A stretch of DNA of 64,000 bases from Stappia sp. BW2 (lineage in GTDB: Bacteria > Pseudomonadota > Alphaproteobacteria > Rhizobiales > Stappiaceae). Positions within the stretch are counted from its first letter, which is position 1. The number at the start of each line of letters is the position of its first letter. Below, piece after piece: positions 33,439 through 42,551 of the stretch. Below the pieces are notes generated by a model, which saw nothing but the letters and a program-made list of their open reading frames with translations, was not told the DNA's origin and ran no database searches. The DNA lies in the NCBI RefSeq assembly GCF_008107695.1, contig NZ_VIRG01000070.1:558001-622000 (forward strand), written 5' to 3'. The position numbers and the translations under genes are program-made.

Positions 33439-34677
33439 ATGTCTGATATCGACGACGAAGACGACCTGTCCGAAGAGGACATGGCCGATGCCTGGGGAGC
33501 CGCTCTTGCAGAGCAGGGTGCCGGCAGTGACGACGACGATGACCTCGCCGCGGCGTGGGGTGCTGCTCTAGAGGAGCAGGGCGCCGGCAGCTCCGACGAC
33601 ATGGCGGCCCAGTGGGCGGCCATGATCGACGACAGCGAGCCGGATCTGGAAAACGCCACGCGCGGCGCCGATCGTGTTCTGAACCAGGAAGAAATCGACA
33701 ACCTCCTCGGCTTCAACATCGAGGACACGATTGCGGGAGACCAGAGCGGCATCCGCGCTCTGATCAACTCGGCGATGGTCTCCTACGAGCGTCTGCCGAT
33801 GCTCGAAATCGTGTTTGACCGTCTGGTGCGTCTGACGACCACCTCCTTGCGCAACTTCACGTCCGACAACGTGGAAGTGTCGCTCGATTCCATCAGCTCG
33901 GTCCGGTTCGGCGATTACCTGAACTCCATTCCGCTGCCGGCTATTCTCGGTGTCTTCAAGGCCGAGGAATGGGACGGTTTTGGCCTGGTCACAGTCGAAT
34001 CCAGTCTGATCTATTCGATCATCGACGTGCTTCTCGGCGGTGGGCGGGGAACCTCTGCGGTACGTGTCGAGGGCCGGCCTTACACCACGATCGAAACCGG
34101 TCTGGTTCAGCAGATGGTGGCGCTGATCCTGCAGGACGCCGAGCACGCCTTCGCACCGCTGTCGCCGGTTCACTTCAACCTGGAACGTCTGGAGACGAAC
34201 CCGCGCTTTGCCGCGATCTCCCGGCCCGCCAACGCCGCCATTCTCGTCGAACTCAGAATCGACATGGAAGATCGGGGCGGGTCCGTCGAAATCATGATGC
34301 CCTATGCAACGCTGGAGCCGATCCGCGATCTGCTGCTGCAAATGTTCATGGGGGAAAAGTTTGGCCGCGACCCGATCTGGGAAGGCCACCTGGCGACTGA
34401 AATTCACGCCGCCGAAGTCGAAGTCGATGCTGTTCTTTACGAAACTTACCTGCCACTCGGACGGGTGCTCAGTCTGGACGTCGGTCAGACGCTTGTCTTC
34501 GACAAGGAGCCGGCCGATCCGGTGACGATCAAATGCGGCAACATTCCCCTGACCGAGGGCACACTCGGCAAGGTGGACGATGCCATTGCCATCCGTGTCG
34601 CAAAGAATTTGCGCAAGCCAAAAATGACGCTGGCCGCCTTCGAACGCGCCATGCAAAGCGAAATGGGGGACCAATGA
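33439..34677 (+). CDS. fliM: Flagellar motor switch protein FliM with repeated acidic N-terminus
   Basis: The product has 412 residues, compared with about 330 in enterics. Residues 1-70 are very acidic and hold three copies of a tryptophan motif: DMADAWGAALAEQGAGS (14-30), DLAAAWGAALEEQGAGS (35-51) and a shortened DMAAQWAAMIDD (54-65). The canonical CheY-P-binding motif LNQEEIDNLLGF follows at 81-92, then the CheC-like middle domain (LPMLEIVFDRLVRLTTTSLRN) and the C-terminal SpoA domain. FliM is in the cytoplasmic C ring. Its stop overlaps the next start (ATGA, 34674-34677). Confidence 0.95.
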   Translation: MSDIDDEDDLSEEDMADAWGAALAEQGAGSDDDDDLAAAWGAALEEQGAGSSDDMAAQWAAMIDDSEPDLENATRGADRVLNQEEIDNLLGFNIEDTIAGDQSGIRALINSAMVSYERLPMLEIVFDRLVRLTTTSLRNFTSDNVEVSLDSISSVRFGDYLNSIPLPAILGVFKAEEWDGFGLVTVESSLIYSIIDVLLGGGRGTSAVRVEGRPYTTIETGLVQQMVALILQDAEHAFAPLSPVHFNLERLETNPRFAAISRPANAAILVELRIDMEDRGGSVEIMMPYATLEPIRDLLLQMFMGEKFGRDPIWEGHLATEIHAAEVEVDAVLYETYLPLGRVLSLDVGQTLVFDKEPADPVTIKCGNIPLTEGTLGKVDDAIAIRVAKNLRKPKMTLAAFERAMQSEMGDQ

Positions 34678-35243
34678 GCACATTGCCACTCGGAATGATC
34701 ATTGAAGGACTGGTTGCTGTTCTTCTGGTGATCACCATCGGCTATTGCTTCACGCTGAACAGCCGCCTGCAACGGTTGCGAGCCGATGAAGAGGTCCTGC
34801 GGGCAACCATTTCGGAGCTGATGACGGCAACGGAAATTGCCGAGCGTGCCATTCTCGGCCTCAAGACGACCGCCGCGGAGGCCGACAAGACTCTCGGAAG
34901 CCGTCTTAAGCAAGCAGAAACCATGTCTCATACTCTCGCCGAACAAGTCGGCGAAGGTGAGTTAGTGTTTACCAGGATATCGCAGATTGCAGAGGCGGCC
35001 CGTTCGGCCGCACCGCAAAGAGAAGCGGTGACGAGAAGCGATCCCTATGCGGCCCCGCCGCAACTGGAGCCGCAACCGGCGCCGCAACAATATGCGCCTC
35101 AGGCTGCTGGCTATGTCCAGGCAGCTCCGGCCGTGGAGCCGGAGCGCCGCAGAAGCAGCCGGGCTTCCGACATCCGCAGTGCAGCGGCGGAGGCAACGGC
35201 GCGGCTGGAACAATTCCGTAAGAGGAACGGTGCTGCTGCATGA
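34674..35243 (+). CDS. DUF6468 membrane protein of the flagellar cluster
   Basis: The 189-residue product from ATG 34674 has one N-terminal transmembrane helix (LGMIIEGLVAVLLVITIGYCFTL), a helical segment RLRADEEVLRATISELMTATEIAERAI that suggests a coiled coil, then a Pro/Gln/Ala-rich stretch (about 120-160) and a basic C-terminus. This matches the DUF6468 family found beside fliM in alphaproteobacteria. No enzyme motif is seen. It is coupled to fliM and to motE by ATGA overlaps at both ends. A role in basal-body placement or early assembly is possible from context only. Confidence 0.8.
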   Translation: MSTLPLGMIIEGLVAVLLVITIGYCFTLNSRLQRLRADEEVLRATISELMTATEIAERAILGLKTTAAEADKTLGSRLKQAETMSHTLAEQVGEGELVFTRISQIAEAARSAAPQREAVTRSDPYAAPPQLEPQPAPQQYAPQAAGYVQAAPAVEPERRRSSRASDIRSAAAEATARLEQFRKRNGAAA

Positions 35244-35974
35244 ACCTGAGACTGCTGCCTTTGTTGGGAATCTCGGCAAGCGCTCTGCTGGCCCTGAAGC
35301 TGCTTGGCTTCGCGCTGGGTCCGCAAAGCAGCAACCTTCCCATCAATGGCGCAGTAGCACAGGAAACGCCGGGGGACGGCAACGGAAACATGGCTGAGCC
35401 AACCGGGGAGGCGGCCATGGACGGTCCGCCGCCACCGCCGCCGCCGCCTGGTGGCGGAGTTCCTGGTGAACCGGCCTTGCCGGACAGTCTGGAAATCGGT
35501 GGTTCGGCCGCCGAGCGCGCGGTTCTGGAAAGCCTTGGCAGGCGGCGTGAAACGCTGCAGGAGCAGGAAGGCCAGTTGGACCTTCGCGAGAAGCTGCTTC
35601 AGGCCACGGAAGAGCGCATTCAAAAGCGGGTCAACGAGCTGAAGAAGCTCGAGGAACGCATCGAGGCTGCGGTCGGACAGAAGCAGGAGCAGGAAGAAAG
35701 CGAGATCGCCGGCCTGGTGACCATGTATGAAAGCATGAAGCCAAAGGATGCCGCGCGGATCTTCAATCGGTTGAGCCTGCCGGTCCTGCTGAAGGTGGTG
35801 CGGCAGATGAAGCCTCGCAAGATGGCGGATATCCTCGGAAAAATGGATCCGGAAGCAGCCGAACGCATGACTGTGGCCATCGCCAATGCCTCTCCGATGC
35901 CTTCCGCGGACACAAAACCGACGCAGGCTCAGGCGCAAGTGCCGGAGGCGCTGCCGAAAATTCCGTCAAACTGA
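35240..35974 (+). CDS. motE: MotE-family flagellar protein
   Basis: The 244-residue product has an N-terminal membrane or signal segment (LLGISASALLALKLLGFAL), a poly-proline stretch (about 62-70), a coiled coil (about 95-160) and a MgtE-N-like domain (YESMKPKDAARIFNRLSLPVLLKVVRQMKPRKMADILGKMDPEAAERM). In Sinorhizobium, MotE is a periplasmic chaperone for MotC, a motor protein. Here the next gene encodes a very large periplasmic protein, a possible client. The start overlaps the previous stop by four bases. Confidence 0.85.
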   Translation: MNLRLLPLLGISASALLALKLLGFALGPQSSNLPINGAVAQETPGDGNGNMAEPTGEAAMDGPPPPPPPPGGGVPGEPALPDSLEIGGSAAERAVLESLGRRRETLQEQEGQLDLREKLLQATEERIQKRVNELKKLEERIEAAVGQKQEQEESEIAGLVTMYESMKPKDAARIFNRLSLPVLLKVVRQMKPRKMADILGKMDPEAAERMTVAIANASPMPSADTKPTQAQAQVPEALPKIPSN

Positions 35975-36067
35975 CCGGAAAGGCCGGATTCCCGCGTACC
36001 GCGTAAGGGCACGTTAACAAGACCTGACTAACAATAGTGTGTTGGCGTCATCCGAGGACAGAGCATC

Positions 36068-39000
36068 TTGCCAGGACCTATCCTGACATACCAGACCGGC
36101 AGAATTCCCGCGTTTGCGGACGGGGTGCGCGTTTTCGCTCATCTGCTGGCTGCTGTCTGGCTTGGCCTTGTCTGTCTGACCGGGACCGCCTTGGCCCAAT
36201 CCGACAATCTTGAACCGGTCGATCTGAGCGTTTCCCAGGAAGAGGGCTATGGCCGTATCGTCCTGACCTTCAAGGATCGCACCCTGCTACCGATCTATGA
36301 CGCGGTCATTACCGGCGGGGTCCTGCGGATCTCGTTCGAAGATCCGATCGACATCAATGTCGACGACGTTCCGCTGGACCTCGGCAATTACGTGACGATC
36401 GCTCGCCGTGACCCGGACGGCAGTGCCATCCGGTTTGCGCTGAAGAACCAGTTCCAGATCAATACGCTGGAAGCCGGTGAAAAGCTGTTTATCGACTTGC
36501 TGCCGCTGAACTGGCAGGGCTTGCCGCCGGGGCTTCCGGATGACGTTGTGCGCGATCTTGCCAAGCGTGCCGAAGAGGCAATGCGCAAGGTTCGTGCGCT
36601 CGAGCAGGCGCGCCTGAAGGCCCAGGAAGGCCCTGAGGTAACGCTGCATGTGGGTGAGCATCCGACATTTACCCGTCTGGTGTTCGACTGGTCGATCAGG
36701 TTCGACACCGCGTTCGTGCGTGAAAACGACATCATCAAGGTGACGTTCAATCACCCTGCACAGCTCGACATTGCCCATTTGCGCGCGCATCTGCCCCAGG
36801 GCGTGATCGACGCGACGTCCTTCCTGGACCAGGGGAAGCTGAAGTTCCTGATGCGCGTCGAGCCGTCGGTCGACATCCGGGCGTTCCGTGAGGAACAGAC
36901 CTATGTCATCGACGTGACGCCGGAGAACATGGAAGTCAACGATCCGGCAAATGCGCTGATCAACAAGGAACTGTCCGTCGAGGACAATGAAAACCGCAAG
37001 AACATGATTACCGCGCCGGGCCTGCGGGACATGCGCGAAGTCAAGAATCCGCGCGGAAATCCGCAAGCCAAGGCAGCCTCGTCGGCGAGTGGCGGGGCGT
37101 TGAAGGAATCCAGGGCCGATGAATCGCCGGCCTATATCGTGGTTCCGCTTGAAAGCAGCAAGCCCGACGAAGGCGCGCAGGCTCCACAAACACCGCAGCC
37201 GTCGCCTGATGAGGTTCCAGGCCCGTCCGCGTCGCTGCAGGCCGAGCCGGATCCGGAATCGGGCCGCGCTGAAGCGCCTGCTGAAACACAGCTTGCGATG
37301 GTTCCCCGCGCCAAGCCGAGGTTGCAGGACGACCCGCCGCCCGGGTTGGACGGCGGGACCGAGATCGCAGCCGCTGGTGTTGACGCACTCCCGACCGCTT
37401 CGGCGGTCGAAACGCTTCCTGCCCCCGAGCTTGTTGCCGCCGTGCTGCCGGTATCGGCTGACGCATCGGCAGATGTGCTGACGACAGCTGCCATTCCTGC
37501 AACGGAGGCAGCAGGCGAGACCGCGGCCGAAACTCAGTCCGGCGACGGCCCGATAACTGTTGCCCAGGCGACAGATCCCGGTGCTTTGCCACTGAACGAG
37601 GTGCTTCCGGAAGATGGCGAAATCGTCCGGGAGGCACCGATGCTGGATCTATCGACCCGGCAGATCAATGACCAGCAGCAGGAAGCAGCGCCCGAGAATA
37701 ACGGTATTCCGACCCTGGAACCGGTTGAAGCGATGGACCAGGGCAGCCAGCCCAATGCGCCTGATGGCACGGCGCCGGTTCAGATCCTCAACTCTCCGAC
37801 ACTCGGCAGCGGTGAGGTTCCGGCAGGGATACAGCTTCCCGACCAGCAGCAGTCTGAGCCCGAAACCTGGCGTGCCACCGGTGGGCAGGAGTTGAACCAG
37901 CAGCGCCCGTCACCTGAACAGCCGCCGGAAAATTTTGCCCAAGAAGTCCGCAATTTCGTTTCCGCCGAGGCTCGGCGCATCGGCAACACGGTCCGGGTTG
38001 TGTTTCCGTTTTCCGAGCCGGTCTCCAGCGCGGTGTTCCGCCGCAACGACAGCATCTGGCTGGTGTTTGACACCGATGCCACGATCGACACCAGAGGGAT
38101 GGTTTCGGCGCTGGCCGAAACAGCAGAAACCATCGATGTTCAGCAATACGAGGATTACCAGATCCTGCGTATGGATATGACCGATCCGGTGCTGGCCACC
38201 GTGGGGGTCGATGGAAACGCCTGGTCGCTTGTGATTGGCGATCTGATCCTGGAGCCGTCCATTCCGCTTCAGTTGGAGCGGAACGTGCGGGGCGACGGTG
38301 GCTCCGTGCTGCGCGTGCTCTATCAGGATCCGCAGAATATCCGTCAAGTGACGGACCCCTTCGTGGGCGACACGATTTCGCTCGTCACCGGGTTCGGTCC
38401 GCCGCGCGGTCTGCTGAAGCCCCAGACATTTGTGGATCTGGATGCGCTGAGTTCCGCCCAGGGCATTGCTGTCGTGCCCAAGTCCGATGGTCTGAAGATG
38501 AAGATCATCGGGGATGATGTGATCATCGAAAAGGAAGGCGGTCTTGCTCTTTCCAGCGATCGTTTGCGCGGCGGCACCGGTTCGAGAAGCACGATCGTCG
38601 ATCCGGAGGAAAGCAACTTCATCGAATTCGTTTCCCTGAGCACGGAAGGCCCGGGCGCTTATCGCACCCGCCTGCTGGAGCTTCAGGACAAACTGGCGAA
38701 GGCTCAACCAGGCAAGCGGCGCAAGGCGTTGATGGCACTCTCGCGGTTCTATCTGGCGCATCAGTTCGCGCAGGAAGCGCTGGGATTGATGAAGCTTGCG
38801 CTGGAGGAAGAACCTGCCCTGGCCGAAGACAGCTCGTTCAACCTCATGATGGGGGCTGCACAGACCCTGGCAAACCGGCCTGACATCGCGTTTGCGCATC
38901 TGAACCGGCCGGACCTGAAGAACAGCCCCGATGCCGCGGTCTGGCAGACGATTGTCGATGTCAAGCTGGGCAACTGGACATCCGCCCGCATTGCAATGCC

Positions 39001-40360
39001 CAGAGGACGGGCCGTTGTCGGCAACTATCCTTCGGCGATCCAGACGGAATTCAAGCTCGCCGCTGCCCAGGCCATGGTTGAAGTCAACGATTTCGGCGTT
39101 GCCAACGGTATGCTGGCGGAGATCGAGCCTTCCGAAGTGACACGGACGCAGGCCGCCCGCTACGATATTCTGCGTGGCCGCGTGGCCGATGCTTCCGGCC
39201 GCTCGCAGGAAGCGTTGACCGTGTTTGACCTCGTGACCAAGTCCGAGGATCGGCCGCGCGCCGCCGAAGCGGAATACCGCGCCCTCAGGATCCGGTACCG
39301 GGATGGCGAACTTACCGTCGATGAGGCCATCGACCAGCTTGCCGGGCTGGCAACGTCCTGGCGCGGCGATGAAATCGAACTGAAGACCCTGCGGTTTCTG
39401 GCGCAGCTCTACGCCGAACAGGGCCAGTATCGCGAAGCGTTCGAAGCCATGAAATCGGCGGTTCAGGCCGAGCCCGATGCGGACACCACGCGGTTGCTGC
39501 AGGAAGAAATGAACGGCCTTTTCAGCGCGCTGTTCCTCGACGGCAAGGCGGATGAAATGCCGCCGGTGAAAGCACTGGCACTGTTTTATGATTTCCGTGA
39601 GCTGGTGCCGATCGGTCGTCAGGGCGACGAGATGGTCCGCCTTCTGGCGAAAAAGCTGGTGGAAGTCGATTTGCTGGATCAGGCGACTGAATTGCTGCGC
39701 CACCAGGTCGACAATCGGTTGAAAGGTGGGGCCCGGGCGCAGATTGCAGCGGATCTGGCCGCGATCTACCTGATGGACCGCAAGGCCGAAGAAGCCTTGC
39801 GGGTGCTCAATCGGACACGGCAGGCGAGCCTGCCTTCGACGCTGGAGCGCCAGCGCAACATCGTTGAGGCCCGTGCGCTGACCGAAAGCGGACGTCCCGA
39901 TCTTGCGCTTGAGCTGGTTCGCAACATGCGCGGGTCGGATGTCGACCGGCTGCGGGCGGATACCTTCTGGGCAGCTGAAAGCTGGCGGGACGCCGGTGAA
40001 CAACTGGAAGCCATGCACGGCTCACGCTGGTCCGACAATATTCCGCTGGACGAGCTGGAACGCCGCGACATCCTGAGGGCCGCTATTGCCTATTCTCTGG
40101 CGGGCGATCAGCTAAGCCTGGAGCGGCTGCAAACGAAATACATGAAGAAGATGTCCGACAGCCCGGAGGCCATGGCCTTTGAGGTCGTCACCCGGCCGAT
40201 CGAGGCGCAGGGCGTCGAGTTTCTCGAAGTTGCCAACAGTCTGGCCGATGTCGACTCCCTCGAAACATTCCTGAAGGAATACCGGCGCCAGTACATGTCG
40301 CCTGACCGCAGCCCGGATCAGTCCGCGGCTGGTCCTGTCACGGATGAGGCGGCGGGCTGA
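36068..40360 (+). CDS. Giant periplasmic protein with AMIN-like and TPR-like regions
   Basis: The 1430-residue product begins with TTG at 36068 (GAGGACA upstream); no ATG lies early in the frame. A signal or anchor (20-43, ending TALA) leads to two beta-rich AMIN-like segments at about 50-135 and 195-290. A Pro/Glu/Ala-rich linker follows (about 330-620), then a third AMIN-like segment (about 620-740, VRVVFPFSEPVSSAVFRRNDSIWLVFD). A long helical region of TPR type runs from about 860 to 1420. It is probably periplasmic or outer-envelope-linked. The architecture recalls FimV/HubP hubs, and in position it replaces MotC. Function unknown; it follows motE by 93 bases. Confidence 0.75.
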   Translation: MPGPILTYQTGRIPAFADGVRVFAHLLAAVWLGLVCLTGTALAQSDNLEPVDLSVSQEEGYGRIVLTFKDRTLLPIYDAVITGGVLRISFEDPIDINVDDVPLDLGNYVTIARRDPDGSAIRFALKNQFQINTLEAGEKLFIDLLPLNWQGLPPGLPDDVVRDLAKRAEEAMRKVRALEQARLKAQEGPEVTLHVGEHPTFTRLVFDWSIRFDTAFVRENDIIKVTFNHPAQLDIAHLRAHLPQGVIDATSFLDQGKLKFLMRVEPSVDIRAFREEQTYVIDVTPENMEVNDPANALINKELSVEDNENRKNMITAPGLRDMREVKNPRGNPQAKAASSASGGALKESRADESPAYIVVPLESSKPDEGAQAPQTPQPSPDEVPGPSASLQAEPDPESGRAEAPAETQLAMVPRAKPRLQDDPPPGLDGGTEIAAAGVDALPTASAVETLPAPELVAAVLPVSADASADVLTTAAIPATEAAGETAAETQSGDGPITVAQATDPGALPLNEVLPEDGEIVREAPMLDLSTRQINDQQQEAAPENNGIPTLEPVEAMDQGSQPNAPDGTAPVQILNSPTLGSGEVPAGIQLPDQQQSEPETWRATGGQELNQQRPSPEQPPENFAQEVRNFVSAEARRIGNTVRVVFPFSEPVSSAVFRRNDSIWLVFDTDATIDTRGMVSALAETAETIDVQQYEDYQILRMDMTDPVLATVGVDGNAWSLVIGDLILEPSIPLQLERNVRGDGGSVLRVLYQDPQNIRQVTDPFVGDTISLVTGFGPPRGLLKPQTFVDLDALSSAQGIAVVPKSDGLKMKIIGDDVIIEKEGGLALSSDRLRGGTGSRSTIVDPEESNFIEFVSLSTEGPGAYRTRLLELQDKLAKAQPGKRRKALMALSRFYLAHQFAQEALGLMKLALEEEPALAEDSSFNLMMGAAQTLANRPDIAFAHLNRPDLKNSPDAAVWQTIVDVKLGNWTSARIAMPRGRAVVGNYPSAIQTEFKLAAAQAMVEVNDFGVANGMLAEIEPSEVTRTQAARYDILRGRVADASGRSQEALTVFDLVTKSEDRPRAAEAEYRALRIRYRDGELTVDEAIDQLAGLATSWRGDEIELKTLRFLAQLYAEQGQYREAFEAMKSAVQAEPDADTTRLLQEEMNGLFSALFLDGKADEMPPVKALALFYDFRELVPIGRQGDEMVRLLAKKLVEVDLLDQATELLRHQVDNRLKGGARAQIAADLAAIYLMDRKAEEALRVLNRTRQASLPSTLERQRNIVEARALTESGRPDLALELVRNMRGSDVDRLRADTFWAAESWRDAGEQLEAMHGSRWSDNIPLDELERRDILRAAIAYSLAGDQLSLERLQTKYMKKMSDSPEAMAFEVVTRPIEAQGVEFLEVANSLADVDSLETFLKEYRRQYMSPDRSPDQSAAGPVTDEAAG

Positions 40361-40598
40361 AGCTCAGCCCATTTGACGAAGATTTGGCGCAATATGCTGC
40401 TCTCGTTGCCGGGGCATGGCCGACCATACTCCAAGCAGTGCTGCTGAAAACGTGCACCACGAGTATCTGCTGTCGTTTCTGGACAGGCACCTGCTCGGAT
40501 CGTGATGAGTTTGGGGCGGAGACGTTCGCTGTGGCTCAGCGTTATTACCTGTGCCGAGCACAGGCGGAACCATCACCAGGTGCGAAAATGCACGTATA

Positions 40599-41675
40599 TC
40601 AGGTGGCTGTTCCCAGGAGGGACTGCGACTGCGGCTCGTCAGGGTTCATGCGCGGCTTCTTGAGTTCGGACTTGTAGCGCATGACGAGTTCTGGGATGGA
40701 GCGGGTGCTCCGGTCCAGCCATTCGCAGCGCGCCTTCAGAAAATCGCGATAGGTCTTTTCGTGGATGCCGGTTTGCAGCATCAGGCGCATGATGGCACCG
40801 TCCGCATCGGATTTCAGCGTGTCTGAAACAACCTCGTCGGCCAGGTTGATCTTGCGACTGATCAGCCAGATCGCCGCATCGAGACGACCTTCTTCGAACA
40901 GCGTTCGCAAAATTGCATCGAAGGACAGTTCCCCATTGGCAATCTGGATGCTGGCTTCGTGGCGAGAATAGGTAACGCCGTCGAGATCGATACTGCCGTC
41001 GTGCCGTTCTTCGATGGTTTTCGCCAGACGCTGAAGTTCGCCCGTTTCCAGCGCCTTCTTGAGGGGAGGCGGGATCAGCGGACAGTTGGACTCCAGAATA
41101 TCCATCTGGGTCTGCAGGAATTCCTCGTCTTCCAGCGCGCGCTTTGCGATGCCGGCGAGCACGTCGGCTTCGGTGTTTGCAAAGATGAGTAGGGCAAGCG
41201 TGCCGCGGACGGAAAAAGGAGCCTCCATATTGTGGAGGAGTTCATGCACCACATCGCGGCTGGCCCGTGCGATCAGGGTGTCGGACATTTCTTCGGAAAG
41301 ATCAGACCTTTTTGCAGCGGCCTTGCGCTTGTCGTTGCCGCCGCCTTTCACGATCTGCATGAGACCGTTCTGGCTGATCATCGGCGAGCATTCGATCACC
41401 GGTTCCGACAGTTCGTAGTCTTCCTGGGCCAGTCTGTCAGCAAGGTCCGGGATGATGCGGTCTGTTTTTGCCAGGCGAACCACGAGTTCGTAGCGTGCGG
41501 CACGGTCGAGCTGATCGAATACCGAAAGAACGATATGAGAGAACAGTTCCCGCTCCATCTCGCTCGGCTCGTGTTCTTCCGAACGCGCGTATTCACCGAC
41601 GAGGGTGCGGATGAGCTTGGATCTCGCCTCCGGCTCTTTGATCCGGGCGAGCTGTTCTAACTGGTCTCTTAACAC
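40599..41675 (-). CDS. DUF2336 domain protein
   Basis: The 358-residue product is all-helical and matches the DUF2336 pattern seen in alphaproteobacteria (LYxVRxxLA-type repeats such as REATSKLIRTLVGEYARSE-like N-terminal helices, DRAARYELVVRLAKT, and a C-terminal FDAILRTLFEEGRLDAAIWLISRKINL). No signal peptide or catalytic motif is visible. The biochemical role of the family is unknown. It lies convergent to the giant periplasmic gene and 105 bases after fliP on the same strand, so it could be read through from fliO-fliP. Confidence 0.8.
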   Translation of the reverse strand: MLRDQLEQLARIKEPEARSKLIRTLVGEYARSEEHEPSEMERELFSHIVLSVFDQLDRAARYELVVRLAKTDRIIPDLADRLAQEDYELSEPVIECSPMISQNGLMQIVKGGGNDKRKAAAKRSDLSEEMSDTLIARASRDVVHELLHNMEAPFSVRGTLALLIFANTEADVLAGIAKRALEDEEFLQTQMDILESNCPLIPPPLKKALETGELQRLAKTIEERHDGSIDLDGVTYSRHEASIQIANGELSFDAILRTLFEEGRLDAAIWLISRKINLADEVVSDTLKSDADGAIMRLMLQTGIHEKTYRDFLKARCEWLDRSTRSIPELVMRYKSELKKPRMNPDEPQSQSLLGTAT

Positions 41676-41780
41676 TGTCCTGCCGATATAAAAGATGGGG
41701 CGCAGATGTCGCGCTCACATCTGCAACTATTACAGTTTCATCTTAATTTTCTTCTACTTTTAACGTTTTGGCTTGCTGTG

Positions 41781-42551
41781 TCAGCCGCCACCGAAACTCT
41801 TGACCAGAGAACCGGCCACGAGGTTCCATCCGTCGACGAGTACGAAGAAAATCAGCTTGAACGGAAGAGAGATTACCACCGGCGGCAGCATCATCATACC
41901 CATGGACATCAACACGGATGCAATTACGAGGTCGATGATCAGAAACGGCAGGTAGAGAAGGAAGCCGATTTCGAAGGCGCGCCGTAATTCGGAAATCATG
42001 AATGCGGGAATCAGTGTGGCCATCGACAGGTCTTCCGGACCTTCCGGTGCTTCCTCAGCTCCCGACAATTCCTCAAACAGGGCGAGATCCTTTTCACGGA
42101 CCTGGGACAGCATGAAGGTGCGGAAGGGGTCGGAGGCGCGTTCGAAGGCCTGATCCAGTTCAATGTCCCCGTCAATCAGCGGCTGAACGCCGGCGTCGTA
42201 GGAGGCCTGTAGTGTCGGCATCATGATGAAGGCCGACAGAAACAGGGCAAGGCTAACCATGACCATGTTGGGTGGAGCCGTCTGCAAGCCGATTGCAGAT
42301 CGCAGCAGCGACAACACCACCACGATGCGGGTAAAGCTGGTCACCATGACGAGAATGGACGGCGCCAGCGACAGGACGGTCAGAAGGATGACCATCTGGA
42401 CGGCGCGTTCCGTCAAGGTGGTGTCTTCGCCAAAACCAACCGAGATTTCCTGCGCGGCAGCCGGCCCGGCGAAAACCGCAAAGAGTGCGGTCAATATAAG
42501 TAACAGGCGGAGAAGGCCGCCAGGGCTCCGGAGCGATGGGAAGCGTATCAT
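41781..42551 (-). CDS. fliP: Flagellar export gate protein FliP
   Basis: The 256-residue product has a signal peptide ending near AAAQ, then four membrane helices with MVTSFTRIVVVLSLLRSAIG, a periplasmic loop containing FMLSQVREKDLALF and the C-terminal FLLYLPFLIIDLVIASVLMSMGMMMLPPVVISLPFKL. FliP with FliQ and FliR forms the export gate of the flagellar type III system. The start overlaps the fliO stop (ATGA at 42548-42551). Confidence 0.96.
   Translation of the reverse strand: MIRFPSLRSPGGLLRLLLILTALFAVFAGPAAAQEISVGFGEDTTLTERAVQMVILLTVLSLAPSILVMVTSFTRIVVVLSLLRSAIGLQTAPPNMVMVSLALFLSAFIMMPTLQASYDAGVQPLIDGDIELDQAFERASDPFRTFMLSQVREKDLALFEELSGAEEAPEGPEDLSMATLIPAFMISELRRAFEIGFLLYLPFLIIDLVIASVLMSMGMMMLPPVVISLPFKLIFFVLVDGWNLVAGSLVKSFGGG

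Noticed and set aside
37910..40018. 702-codon minus-strand open frame opposite the giant periplasmic gene
   Set aside because: It has no family character; the sense frame has a signal, AMIN-like and TPR-like regions.
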